From Kitasatospora sp. GP82 (GTDB lineage Bacteria > Actinomycetota > Actinomycetes > Streptomycetales > Streptomycetaceae): DNA of 64,000 nucleotides. The stretch spans positions 103,945-167,944 of the forward strand of contig NZ_JARZAJ010000019.1 in the NCBI RefSeq assembly GCF_029892105.1, written 5' to 3'. The notes beneath the pieces were generated by a model. It did no database searches. It was not told the origin of the DNA and saw nothing but the letters and a program-made list of their open reading frames with translations. This document shows, one piece after another, positions 19,957 through 28,065 of this stretch; positions within the stretch are counted from its first letter, which is position 1, and every line of letters starts with the position of its first letter. A program made the position numbers and the translations under genes.

Positions 19957-20306
19957 GCATCCCGGGGGTGGATGGCCGGGTGGCGAGTCAGCTCCGCAAA
20001 GGGGTGCTGGAGTACTGCGTCCTGGCACTGCTGCGGGACGGCCCCCGCTACGGGGTGGAGCTACTGGCGGAGCTCGCCCGGGTCGAGGTGATGGCAACCA
20101 GCCAGGGCACGATCTACCCCTTGCTCTCGCGTCTTCGGCGGACCGGACTCACCGACACCCACCTGCGGGAATCCGAGAACGGGCCGCCACGCAGGTACTA
20201 CACGCTGACCGACGCCGGCCAGAGCGCGTTGGAGGAGTTCACCGCGAACTGGCCCTCCTTCCGCGCCGCCGTCGACCACTTCCTCACCCCTGGAGAGACG
20301 ACGTGA
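19938..20306 (+). CDS. PadR-family transcriptional regulator
   Basis: A 122-residue PadR repressor. The winged helix covers residues about 15-95: LRKGVLEYCVLALLRDGPRYGVELLAEL, then GTIYPLLSRLRRTGL and PPRRYYTLTDAG. A short C-terminal helix (ALEEFTANWPSFRAAVDHFL) allows dimerisation. The start is uncertain: the ATG at 19938 lies inside an inverted repeat and has no clear ribosome binding site, so a leaderless message or a GTG further in is possible. The stop overlaps the GTG of the downstream HAAS gene (GTGA). PadR genes paired with HAAS-domain membrane proteins are common in Gram-positive bacteria and typically respond to envelope or small-molecule stress. Confidence 0.88.
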   Translation: MVDGYASIPGVDGRVASQLRKGVLEYCVLALLRDGPRYGVELLAELARVEVMATSQGTIYPLLSRLRRTGLTDTHLRESENGPPRRYYTLTDAGQSALEEFTANWPSFRAAVDHFLTPGETT

Positions 20307-20899
20307 ACAACACCCTCACCCACCCCCTCGTGCGGGCCTACCTGTCCTCGGTCGAGGAACAGGCCACGGCGCTCCCCGGCGCCCGCCGGCAGGAGCTGCT
20401 GGCAGATCTGCGCGAGCACATCGAGGTGGCGCTGGCAGAATCCGACACCCTCGACGACAACAGCGTGCGCCGTGTCCTGGAGCAGCTGGGGGCGCCCGGG
20501 GAGATCGCGGCAGCCGCCCTGGCCGAGGAACCCGGCAACCACCCGGTACCGCAGAGCAGCAGGCACACCTCGGTCACCCTCTGCCTGGCCGTCGTGCCGC
20601 TGCCGGTCGCACTCGTCCCGGTGATTGGACCATTCCTCGCGCTGGCCGCCACAGTCGCCGCACTCGTACGGCTGTGGAAGTCCCCGCAGTGGGTGCGCCG
20701 GGAGAAGCGGCAGGCGACGCTGCTCGTGCTCTCGCCGGTCGTCACCGTCCCGGCACTCGCCGTGGTCTGCTCCGTGGTGCTCGGCGGTCTGACCCCGATC
20801 GCGTTGATGACCGCCCTCCCGGCTGCGGTGTGCCTCCCGGTGGCCGCGGCCATCCGGCTTGGCCGTTCGGCCGCGCGGCTCCGGCGGCATCTGTCCTAG
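20303..20899 (+). CDS. HAAS/DUF1700-type membrane protein
   Basis: A 198-residue protein. Residues 1-75 form the HAAS helical domain (HPLVRAYLSSVEEQATALPGARRQELLADLREHIEVAL, then VLEQLGAPGEIAAAAL). Residues about 90-190 hold about three to four membrane helices, ending in a basic tail. HAAS proteins are thought to sense or transmit a signal at the membrane and are nearly always encoded after a PadR regulator, as here, with a 4-base overlap. The start is GTG 20303. Confidence 0.85.
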   Translation: MNNTLTHPLVRAYLSSVEEQATALPGARRQELLADLREHIEVALAESDTLDDNSVRRVLEQLGAPGEIAAAALAEEPGNHPVPQSSRHTSVTLCLAVVPLPVALVPVIGPFLALAATVAALVRLWKSPQWVRREKRQATLLVLSPVVTVPALAVVCSVVLGGLTPIALMTALPAAVCLPVAAAIRLGRSAARLRRHLS

Positions 20900-20939
20900 A
20901 CCCGCATGTCATGTGCCTCACGCACCTTCTCCGAACTGA

Positions 20940-22502
20940 CTAGGGCGACTGGATTCGGGTGTAGGTGAGGGCGTTGCTGGTGCCGCCGGGGGTGGTGGCT
21001 GTGACCTGGACGGGGCCCGCGCCGGCGGCGGGGGCGGTGGCGGTGGCCTGGGTGTCGGAGAGCGCCGTGAACGAGGTGGCCGCCGTGGTGCCGAAGGTCA
21101 CCGCGGTGGTGTTGGTGAGGTTTGTGCCGGTCAGGGTCACCCTGGCGCCGCCGAAGAGCGGGCCCTGGTTCGGGGTCAGGGACACGAGGGTCGGCGCCGG
21201 CAGGTAGGTGTAGGTGAGGGCGTTGCTGGTGCCGCCGGGGGTGGTGGCTGTGACCTGGACGAGGCCCGCGCCGGCGGCGGGGGCGGTGGCGGTGGCCTGG
21301 GTGTCGGAGAGCGCCGTGAACGAGGTGGCCGCCGTGGTGCCGAACTTCACCGCGGTGGTCCCGGTCAGGTTGGTGCCGGTCAGCGTCACCGTGGTCCCGC
21401 CCGAGACCGGGCCCTGGCCCACGGAGAGCGTCGTGAGGGTGGGCGCGTTGAGGAAGAAGTAGGTGAGGGCGTTGCTGGTGCCGCCGGGCGTGGTGGCCGT
21501 GACCTGCACCGGGCCCGCGGTTCCCGGCGGCGCGGTTGCGGTGATCTGGGTGGCGGACCCCACTCCGAACGACACGGCCGTGGCCCCGAACCTCACCGCG
21601 GTCGTCCCGGTCAGATTGGTGCCGGTCAGGATCACCGTGGTCCCGGCCGAGAGCGGCCCCTGGCTCGGCGCGAGCGAGGTGAGGCTCGGCGCGGGGACCA
21701 GGGAGTACGAGAGGCCGCCACTGGTGCCGCCCGGCGTGGTAACCGTGACCTGGACCGTGCCCGCGGTTCCCGGCGGCGCGGTCGCGGTGATCTGGGTGGC
21801 GGAGACCACCGAGAACGAGGTGGCCGCCGTGCCGCCGAAGCTGACGGCGGTGGTGTTGGTGAGGTTGGTGCCGGTCAGGGTCACCGTGGTCCCGCCCAAC
21901 ACAGCCCCCTGGTTCGGCGTAAGCCCGGTGAGGGCCGGCGAGGGTGCATAGGTGAAGGGGAGTGCGTTGCTGGTGCCGCCCGGCGTGGTCGCGGTCACGG
22001 CGACGGTGCCGCTGGCGGCGGGGGCGGTGGCGGTGATCTGGGTGGCGGAGACCACCGAGAACGAGGCCGCCGGCGTGCCGCCGAAGCTGACGGCGGTGGC
22101 GTTGAGGAGGTTGGTGCCGGTCAGAGTCACCGTCCCGCCCGGCCCCAGGCTCGGTGTGAGTGCGGTGAGGGTCGGCGCGTTGAGGAAGAAGTAGGCGAGG
22201 GCGTTGCTGGTGCCGCCGGGGGTGGTGGCCGTGACCTGGACGGGGGCCGCGGTTCCCGGTGGCGTGACGGCGGTGATCTGGGTGGCGGAGACCACCGAGA
22301 ACGAGACCGCCGCCGTACTGCCGAAGGCCACGGCGGTGGTCCCGGTCAGGTTGGTGCCGGTCAGCGTCACCGTGGTCCCCCCCGAGACCGGCCCCTGGCC
22401 CGGGGCGAGTCCGGTGAGGGTCGGCGCCGCCATCAGAGCGTCGACCGGCGGCGCCTGCCCGGGCGGCGCGGTGGCCGGGTGCGGGTTCTGGGACGTGTTC
22501 AT
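20940..22502 (-). CDS. Six-repeat IPT/TIG-domain protein
   Basis: A 520-residue protein made almost wholly of six IPT/TIG immunoglobulin-like repeats of 80-85 residues, each with AP-x-L-x-x-L-P-x-QGP-x-x-GGT-x-VTLTGTNL, FG and TPGGTSNAL motifs. The first about 30 residues (MNTSQNPHPATAPPGQAPP) are Pro/Ala-rich and do not look like a Sec or Tat signal, and no anchor follows. ATG 22502 is preceded by AAGGAGG at ideal spacing, so the unusual N-terminus is real. Repeats are near-identical at DNA level, so copy number may vary. A role in adhesion or as a structural fibre is inferred from the fold; the route out of the cell, if any, is unclear. Confidence 0.82.
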   Translation of the reverse strand: MNTSQNPHPATAPPGQAPPVDALMAAPTLTGLAPGQGPVSGGTTVTLTGTNLTGTTAVAFGSTAAVSFSVVSATQITAVTPPGTAAPVQVTATTPGGTSNALAYFFLNAPTLTALTPSLGPGGTVTLTGTNLLNATAVSFGGTPAASFSVVSATQITATAPAASGTVAVTATTPGGTSNALPFTYAPSPALTGLTPNQGAVLGGTTVTLTGTNLTNTTAVSFGGTAATSFSVVSATQITATAPPGTAGTVQVTVTTPGGTSGGLSYSLVPAPSLTSLAPSQGPLSAGTTVILTGTNLTGTTAVRFGATAVSFGVGSATQITATAPPGTAGPVQVTATTPGGTSNALTYFFLNAPTLTTLSVGQGPVSGGTTVTLTGTNLTGTTAVKFGTTAATSFTALSDTQATATAPAAGAGLVQVTATTPGGTSNALTYTYLPAPTLVSLTPNQGPLFGGARVTLTGTNLTNTTAVTFGTTAATSFTALSDTQATATAPAAGAGPVQVTATTPGGTSNALTYTRIQSP

Positions 22503-22753
22503 GGCGCCTCCTTGCCGCGGCCGACGGCGGGTGCCGGCCGGACGTTGGGGTGTGATGACGAGCGTGGGCAGCGCGCGGCGGGTGCGCCCGGCTCGGGTGC
22601 TCCGGCCGCCCGAGCCCGGTAGACGTGTCGGGTGTCGGGAGTGCCGCCGCGGCCGCCGGGACCGGCCGCCCGGGGTGGAACCGCAGGCCGAGGCATCGAC
22701 CGGGACCGCCGACGCGTCATGGGTGATCCCGCCCGCTCGGTCGGCTCCGCCGT

Positions 22754-22809
22754 CATCCCCAGGCCGCCACCGGCGGCGGCGACCCGCTGCCGGTGGCGGC
22801 CTGGGGATG
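22754..22809. terminator. 21-bp perfect inverted repeat
   Basis: Arms 22754-22774 and 22789-22809 (CATCCCCAGGCC...) are exactly complementary with a 14-base spacer. It could terminate transcription in either direction; the arm length is unusually long for a simple terminator. Confidence 0.65.
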
Positions 22810-22895
22810 CCCCACTTTTTCGCCCCCAGCCGACGGCGCGGCCCCCGGGTGACGGCGGTGGTGCCGCGCTCGCGTGCGAGCCGGCCCGCCTTCCT

Positions 22896-22928
22896 GTGGT
22901 GGGCCATGCGGACCTGGCGGCCCACCAC
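22896..22928. repeat. 10-bp perfect inverted repeat
   Basis: GTGGTGGGCC at 22896-22905 pairs with GGCCCACCAC at 22919-22928 across a 13-base spacer. It is the second of four hairpins in this spacer. Confidence 0.55.
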
Positions 22929-22974
22929 TGGCGGGTCAGGGACGTCCGTGTCGTGGGACGAGGCCGTGCCGGGA

Positions 22975-23001
22975 CGGCAGGAGCGGCGGCCGCTCCTGCC
23001 G
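22975..23001. repeat. 12-bp perfect inverted repeat, 3-base loop
   Basis: CGGCAGGAGCGG pairs with CCGCTCCTGCCG around CGG. Very stable; position is 40-70 bases past the stop of the three-repeat IPT gene. Confidence 0.6.
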
Positions 23002-23009
23002 CGGTGGTG

Positions 23010-23040
23010 CCGGCCGGCGGCGCGAGCGGCCGCCGGCCGG
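23010..23040 (-). terminator. Terminator hairpin of three-repeat IPT gene
   Basis: CCGGCCGGCGG and CCGCCGGCCGG form an 11-bp perfect stem with a 9-base loop, ending two bases from the stop codon of the minus-strand gene. Confidence 0.65.
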
Positions 23041-23042
23041 GC

Positions 23043-23780
23043 TCACGGACCCGCGACGTAGGTGTAGGTCACGACGTCGGTGCTGGTGCCGGCGGAGTTG
23101 GTGACGTGGACGTTGACCGTTCCGGTGCCGGCCGGGGCGACCGCGGTCAGGGTGGTGTCGTTGTTGACCGTGAAGCTGGTCGCCGCGACGCCGCCGAAGT
23201 CCACGCCCGTCGCGTTGGTGTAGTTGGTGCCGGTGAACGTGGCCGAGGCGCCCACCGCGCCCGACGTCGGGTTGATGGACGTGACCGTCGGGATTCCCGG
23301 CAGGTACGCGAAGTTGAGGCCACTGGCGGTGCCTCCCACGCTGGTCAGGACGACCGGCACGGTCCCGGTGCCCGCGGGCACGACGGCGGTCACCGTGTTG
23401 TCGTTCACCGCGGTCACCGCGGTCCCCGCGGTGCCGCCGAACGTCACCCCCGAGGTGGTGGCCAGCTCGTACCCGCTGATGGTGACGGTGCTGCCCGCCG
23501 TCGCAAGGGCGGGCGAGATGGCCGTCGCGATTGGCGGAGAGACGTAGTAGAAGTAGGACGTGTTGCTGGTGCCGCCGGCGGTGCTGACGTGGCAGTTCCC
23601 CACACCGCAGCCGGCCGGCAGGGTGAACGTGAGGTGCGTGGCGTCGACCCTGGTGAACGGCACCGACACGCCGTTGAAGTAGACGGTGATACCCGTGAGG
23701 GGCAGGCTGACGGTGTCGGTGATGGTGATGAGGGTGTTGCCGGACTGCGGGCCCGTGGTCGGGCTGATGCTGATGGACAT
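23043..23780 (-). CDS. Three-repeat IPT/TIG-domain protein
   Basis: A 245-residue protein of three IPT/TIG repeats: residues about 1-80 (ISPTTGPQSGNTLITITDTVSL, with a Cys pair in GCGVGNCHVS), 81-160 (ISPALATAGSTVTISGYEL) and 161-243 (INPTSGAVGASATFTGTNY). As with its neighbour, translation starts directly in the repeat with no signal peptide; ATG 23780 is preceded by AAGGAG at good spacing. Repeats are more diverged than in the six-repeat protein. Signal-less, start-in-repeat IPT proteins of this kind resemble those near contractile or phage-like particles, but no such particle genes are seen here, so function is unknown. Confidence 0.8.
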   Translation of the reverse strand: MSISISPTTGPQSGNTLITITDTVSLPLTGITVYFNGVSVPFTRVDATHLTFTLPAGCGVGNCHVSTAGGTSNTSYFYYVSPPIATAISPALATAGSTVTISGYELATTSGVTFGGTAGTAVTAVNDNTVTAVVPAGTGTVPVVLTSVGGTASGLNFAYLPGIPTVTSINPTSGAVGASATFTGTNYTNATGVDFGGVAATSFTVNNDTTLTAVAPAGTGTVNVHVTNSAGTSTDVVTYTYVAGP

Positions 23781-24333
23781 GGGACTGCTCCTTCGCGGTT
23801 GGTCGCCTCCCGTCGCCTTGTCGGCGGGAGGAGCACTGAGGTGGGTGGGGAGTGCTCGGTGGAAGGGCACGGGGGCGTCCGGAGCCGGCCCGGGCGCACG
23901 CCCCGGCCGGGCGACGGCATCAGGCGGCGTGGCATCAAAAGCGGCGCGGCCCGCGACGCGGTCGGCGCGAGCGCCTTCCGTCATGCTGGTGAAGGGGGCA
24001 TCGTGCCGCCGGACGCACGTGCTGGTCGTGGCGTCGTTTCGGGCGACGGCCGGGGCGGGACCCTTTCACCCCGGAAACCCGCGAAAGCGCTCGCTCCGCG
24101 TGCCGGGGAAGATCCGCCGCTTCCAGGTTCTCGTGAGATGACAGTTCGTCAACTCACCGCGATGGCTGCCGCTTCCCGAAAGGGCGGTCCACCTCGCCTG
24201 ATCCGATTGAAGCGGATGTACTTCGAGTACGTAAGGGCGCACACGAAGCTTTAAGTAGTGAAGCATACGATATGACCGTTCCGATATCGTCCGCCCAGCG
24301 CCCCTGCCGCGCGCCCGGCGCCCGCAAACGGCT
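23781..24333. other. Intergenic region
   Basis: About 550 bases, no gene recognised. It should contain the promoter of the IPT genes near 23.8 kb. The right part (24240-24290) is clearly more A+T-rich than its surroundings. Confidence 0.5.
24267..24290. promoter_or_regulatory. AT-rich inverted repeat
   Basis: ACGATAT-N10-ATATCGT, perfect 7-bp arms in a locally AT-rich patch next to the recombinase fragment. It could be an operator or part of an old attachment or core site; the role is not determined. Confidence 0.35.
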
Positions 24334-25044
24334 CTAGCGGCAGGCTTCCTGGTCAGTCTTGGAAGGTGCGATTCGAAGCAGAGGAACTACTTCTCCCGTG
24401 GTGGGGGGTTTATAACTGATGATGCTGTGATGGCCTAGCTCCTTCAGCTCTTCTACTCTGATCCCTGTGGGTCGCAGGATTTCAACGGTTGCCCATCCAT
24501 GGAAAGCTGGCTTCTCGTCTGACCGGATATCTCGGCGATTGCCGTTAGAGTCAGATGCGTGTGAGGGTTTCCCATCAGCGCGGTGGCCTGATCGGGGAAC
24601 GGTGAAGGTCTCGCCGAGGACGGTGATGGTGCCGCCGAGCGGAGCCGCTTCCAAGGCCTCCAGCCGGGCCTTGGCTTCTCTCGGCCGGCGAGCTGCGACC
24701 TGCATGAACGCGGGAAGCAAGGGAAGCCGCTCGCGGGTTCGGGCGTCGGCTCTGGCTTTAGCTTCCTGTTCGATCTTCTTCGCAAAGCAATCGGCTTCAG
24801 TCGGTGGAATGGGGGATGGGCCCCAGCGTGCCGGTTCATCCAGCGCCCATTGTGCGATATCGAGATAGAGAGCCCGGGCAGCCGTCTTGATGGTCACGGC
24901 GCCGATGCGCGGTGCTCTGGATGTGGTGATACTTCCATCTGGCATCCGGCGCTTGATGGTCTCGACCGCGGTACGGACCTTCCAGGTGTCGCGTATTTCC
25001 GGTGTCAGGTGAAGTGTGCCAATGCCGGGGTGGTGCGCTTTCAA
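24334..25044 (-). pseudogene. Tyrosine recombinase fragment
   Basis: A 236-codon frame encodes an internal piece of a large tyrosine recombinase/phage integrase. TIKTAARALYLDIAQWALDEPARWGPSP belongs to the core-binding domain and TVEILRPTGIRVEELKELGHHSI contains the first catalytic arginine. PLLRIAPSKTD holds the expected lysine. The sequence then ends at a stop just after this motif, so the H-x-x-R and tyrosine parts of the active site are gone, and the N-terminus also seems incomplete. It cannot catalyse recombination. Codon usage is less GC-biased than in neighbours, which suits transferred DNA. Confidence 0.75.
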
Positions 25045-25136
25045 GTCCGCCCAGAAGTAGCCGGCTAGATTTCTGGACAGTGCTTCGAGAGTGGCGTAAT
25101 CGATTGAGGGTTGGCGTTCAGAACCGCTGTCAGCGC

Positions 25137-25570
25137 AGGGGCATGACGCACGTCATCCTCGACGGCACGCTGATCGAATCCGACCGCCTCGCGGGCGTCC
25201 GCGAGAACGGCAACGACCTGTGGTTCAGCCAGAAACAAGGCGTTCGGCGGCAACATCCGGTTTCTGTCGGCCTCGGACGGCACCCCGCTGTGGGTTCCAA
25301 CGTCGAACCCGGCGGCGTCCCCGACATCACCGCCGCCCGCATCCACGCTCTGCCCGCCCTCTACAAGGCAGCGACCGACGGCCTGCCGACCCTGGCGGAC
25401 AAGGGCTACATCGGCGCGGGCATCGGCATCCTCATCCCCGTCGGCCGCCCAAAAGGCAAGTCCGAACAGGCACTTCACGTCGACACCCGCATGTTCAACA
25501 CCCTGGTGTCCCGCTGCTGCTCGGGCGTACTGGCCCCGGGGCGCCCCGCCCTGGTCGGGCTCGTTGGCCC
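25137..25570 (+). pseudogene. IS5-type DDE transposase fragment, frameshifted
   Basis: The plus strand reads a DDE transposase of the IS5/HARBI1-like group: MTHVILDGTLIESDRLAG (first catalytic Asp), then GGVPDITAARIHALPALY and LADKGYIGAGIGILIPV (second Asp region). The linking segment KAFGGNIRFLSASDGTPLWV is only found in another frame, so one frameshift lies near 25233-25237 and another near 25292-25297. The N-terminal helix-turn-helix region and the C-terminus are also missing. Confidence 0.75.
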
Positions 25571-25614
25571 TGCGCGGACCTGAGTGATCCAGCCGGGGGT
25601 GACCGGAGGTTCGA

Positions 25615-25850
25615 GTGAGCCTGACCTTTCACTGGTTCCTGCCCACCTGTGGCGACAGCCGTCACATCGTCGGCGGTGGTCACGACGTGGCCGCCGTGGC
25701 CGCCGGGGCTGGCGGGGCCAGCGGGGAACAGTGCCCCGCCATCATCGGCCATCTCGCCCAAATAGCCACCACGGTCGAGCAGTTGGGCTTCGAGGGAGTG
25801 CCGGCTCCGACCGGTGTCTGGTGTGAAGATGCGTGGATGATTTATCGGCA
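25615..25850 (+). pseudogene. LLM-type flavin oxidoreductase, N-terminal fragment
   Basis: A GTG start begins a typical LLM-class FMN-dependent monooxygenase (alkanesulfonate monooxygenase-like) N-terminus: LTFHWFLPTCGDSRHIVGGGH, then IGHLAQIATTVEQLGFEGVPAPTGVWCEDAW. The family has about 350-380 residues, but the match ends after about 72 codons, where transposase-like sequence follows. It is a 5' fragment cut by an insertion. Confidence 0.7.
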
Positions 25851-25965
25851 CCCGCAGCGTTGAACTCATGGTGCTGCGGCACCAGGTGGCGGTGCTCCAA
25901 CGCCCTGAAACGGGTCCGGCCCCCAGCGGTTTCGCGGGGGCCGGAGCTGTTTTGGCTGACCGGCC
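25848..25965 (+). pseudogene. Transposase N-terminal scrap (integrase-core type)
   Basis: The segment VELMVLRHQVAVLQR is a hallmark of the N-terminal part of integrase-core (IS3/IS481-related) transposases in actinomycetes. About 30 further codons follow before similarity fades, next to the end of the MpaB-like gene. Very short, so the family is not certain. Confidence 0.5.
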
Positions 25966-25972
25966 GAGGCGG

Positions 25973-27085
25973 TCAGGACGACGGGGTCAGGCCGGTGGGG
26001 ACCTGCCACTCGTAGCGGCGGCCCTTGTTGGTCAGGAGCAGGCCGTTCTTGAACACGATCAGCCCCAGCTCGCTCGCCGCCTGGGCGGCCAGTGGCACGG
26101 TGTCGCCCGCCTTGCCGTAGCCGAAGTTGAGTCCGGACCCGAGCTGGAGCGCGACCTTGGTGAAGTCCGCCGGGGGGACGTTGACGATGCCGGCGGCCTT
26201 GTCCCCGGCCAGGTGCCGGATCAGGGTCGGGCCGACCCCGGCGAAGGCGGGGCCTGGCAGTACCTCCCGGATGAAGTCCAGTACGCCCTTGGTCAGGGCC
26301 GTACCCGCCTCCGAGGGGCTCTGCTGCCGCCGGAGGATGGTGTCCATGAGCGCGGAGCCGTCGTCGAACTCGACGGCGTTGAGCTGCTCGTGGACGCCGA
26401 GGACATGGCCGATGACCCGCCAGATGTGGAAGTAGGCGTCCCGGTCCTTGTCGGGGAGGTCGACTCCCAGGCGCTTCAGGCCTTTCGGAATCACCACCGC
26501 GAAGCTCATCAGCGTCCCGGCGAGGTCCTCCTGGTTGACCGGCAGCCCCCACTCGGCGTTCCAGTTGTCCAGGCGGGCGACGTGGTACCGCATGGTGGCG
26601 TGCAGCAGGCGGATCTTCTGCGCCGAGCGCAGTCCCCGGCCACCGGGGCCCAGGCCGCCGGTGTCGAGGACGTCGACGACGAACTGCGAGGTCTCCATCA
26701 GCCGCCGGTACACCCCCGAGGTGAGGCGCTGCGAACGGTAGAGCACCTGGGCCCCGTTGCCGCATCCGTAGCACAGCGGGAGGGAGGCGCACAGCAGGAT
26801 CGAGACGATCTGCGGCTGGTAGCGGCCCAACAGGGCGTGCCCACGGTCCATCAGCGCCGGATCGGCCCACTCGGGCAGCACGGCGGTCTGTTCGAAGTAG
26901 CGCTGGAGCTGTGGCGGCAGGTCGGCGGGCGCTGTGTCGCTGTTCCGGCCGAATCCGAGCAGGGCCCGGCGGACCTGCTCCTGCTGCCCGAGCGAGTAGG
27001 TCTCGGCGATGGCGTCGTCCGCCGGCGGATCGCCGGCCTTTCGCATCCGGTTCAGCAGCTCGTCGGTCCACCCGGTGGTGGGCAT
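25973..27085 (-). CDS. Oxygenase MpaB / latex-clearing-protein-like (DUF2236)
   Basis: A 370-residue protein of the MpaB/Lcp family (DUF2236), whose characterised members are b-type heme oxygenases such as the rubber oxygenase Lcp of Streptomyces. Seen here are WADPALMDRGHALLGRY near residue 85, RSQRLTSGVYRRLMETSQFVVDVL near 125, KIRLLHATMRYHVA near 160 (helix with candidate heme-ligand His) and LPGPAFAGVGPTLIRHLAGD near 280. No Tat or Sec signal is visible, unlike Lcp. ATG 27085 follows AAGGAGG. The substrate is unknown. The 3' end abuts transposase debris but the C-terminus seems complete. Confidence 0.8.
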   Translation of the reverse strand: MPTTGWTDELLNRMRKAGDPPADDAIAETYSLGQQEQVRRALLGFGRNSDTAPADLPPQLQRYFEQTAVLPEWADPALMDRGHALLGRYQPQIVSILLCASLPLCYGCGNGAQVLYRSQRLTSGVYRRLMETSQFVVDVLDTGGLGPGGRGLRSAQKIRLLHATMRYHVARLDNWNAEWGLPVNQEDLAGTLMSFAVVIPKGLKRLGVDLPDKDRDAYFHIWRVIGHVLGVHEQLNAVEFDDGSALMDTILRRQQSPSEAGTALTKGVLDFIREVLPGPAFAGVGPTLIRHLAGDKAAGIVNVPPADFTKVALQLGSGLNFGYGKAGDTVPLAAQAASELGLIVFKNGLLLTNKGRRYEWQVPTGLTPSS

Positions 27086-27555
27086 CTGGGCCTCCTTGAC
27101 ATGAGATTGGGACGCCGCATAGCTACCAGCCGGGCTCGGCGGGCGGTGGGAGTGTCACCCGGACGAGGGCAGGTCGGGCCGGCGGGGCGTACCGTCCCCG
27201 TGTCCGCAAGTGACCGGCTGTCTTCCTTGTGGTTCGGGTGAGACGGCCCCCGCGTCCAAGTGGGACACAGCGCACGTAGCCCAGGTGGACCGGAGCGACG
27301 CCGCGCCGGCTCTATGCCCGCCGTGTTCAAGATGAGAGGTGGAAGCGGTGGAAGACGCGGGCGGCGCCGCCGGTTCAGGAGTCGGATGAGCAGTTGGACT
27401 GGTAGGGCGGGGTCACTGGTGGTGGATGCCGTTGGGTGAGCGGCTCGATCTCAGCGGCACGCCGCCCCCGAACCGAGCCATCACGAAACACCGTGGCCCG
27501 TTGTCGCTCGGCGGCTGCGGACCTGTCGCCGCTCGCCCGATCACAGGGGGCTGGA
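27086..27555. other. Intergenic region upstream of MpaB-like gene
   Basis: About 470 bases without a gene; the left part carries the ribosome binding site and presumably the promoter of the minus-strand oxygenase gene. Confidence 0.45.
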
Positions 27556-27846
27556 TCAGTTGATGCAGCCAGCGATGATGACTGGGCTGCCGGTGCAGTT
27601 GCTGGGGATGTTGTTCGTGATGCTTGAGTTGTTGACGGTGAACTGGTCAATGGTCCGTACGCCGCCGGGGGCCGCGGTCGAGACGTTGTCTCGTACGGTG
27701 CCGTGGTTGCCTCTCCCGATGCCGAGGTCGCTGCCCAGCAGGCGGCCGCAGAGGGGAACTGCGAGCTGGCACAGCAGATCGAGCAGCAGATCCAGGACGA
27801 GCGGCAGGCCGACCAACAGGCTGCCGCTGCCTTCCGCGGACAGCAC
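27556..27846 (-). CDS. Small putative exported protein (hypothetical)
   Basis: A 96-residue frame with a leucine-rich hydrophobic stretch (SLLVGLPLVLDLLLDLLCQLAVPL) followed by an Asn/Ser/Thr-rich mature-like part (NHGTVRDNVSTAAPGG, VNNSSITNNIP) and a Cys-containing tail (CTGSPVIIAGCIN). That composition resembles small secreted streptomycete proteins and does not look like an antisense shadow. The GTG start lacks a strong ribosome binding site, and the other strand also has an open frame, so this is tentative. No family recognised. Confidence 0.35.
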   Translation of the reverse strand: MLSAEGSGSLLVGLPLVLDLLLDLLCQLAVPLCGRLLGSDLGIGRGNHGTVRDNVSTAAPGGVRTIDQFTVNNSSITNNIPSNCTGSPVIIAGCIN

Positions 27847-28065
27847 CCAACTCGACGGCTACTACGGCGAGTAGTCACCACCGTTCGGGAGCCCCGCAGC
27901 AGAGCCGCAGCTGCGGGGCTCCCGGCGTTCCCAGGCCGGCGGTCCGCCACCTTCGTTGGAGACAAGCCGGGGCTCTGCTTGATCAGCCGCGTGCGCGAAG
28001 CGGCATGGCACAGGTCGTTGTCTTCCGATCTCGCACAGTTCCCCGTGACCCTGTCGTGCTTGCTC

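Larger units (their letters stand above)
22503..23042. other. Hairpin-rich spacer between the two IPT genes
   Basis: No credible gene. The stretch contains four perfect inverted repeats, listed separately, of 21, 10, 12 and 11 bp. It lies after the stop of the upstream IPT gene and before the start of the downstream one on the minus strand. Confidence 0.6.

Noticed and set aside
22503..22928. N-terminal extension of the six-repeat IPT protein
   Set aside because: The frame is open to 22928 but is Arg/Pro-rich with no signal, and a perfect AAGGAGG site places the start at 22502.
27556..27846. Rodlin or chaplin-like coat protein
   Set aside because: Asn/Thr-rich tail is suggestive, but the chaplin Cys pair spacing and rodlin motifs are absent, so it is left as a low-confidence hypothetical.
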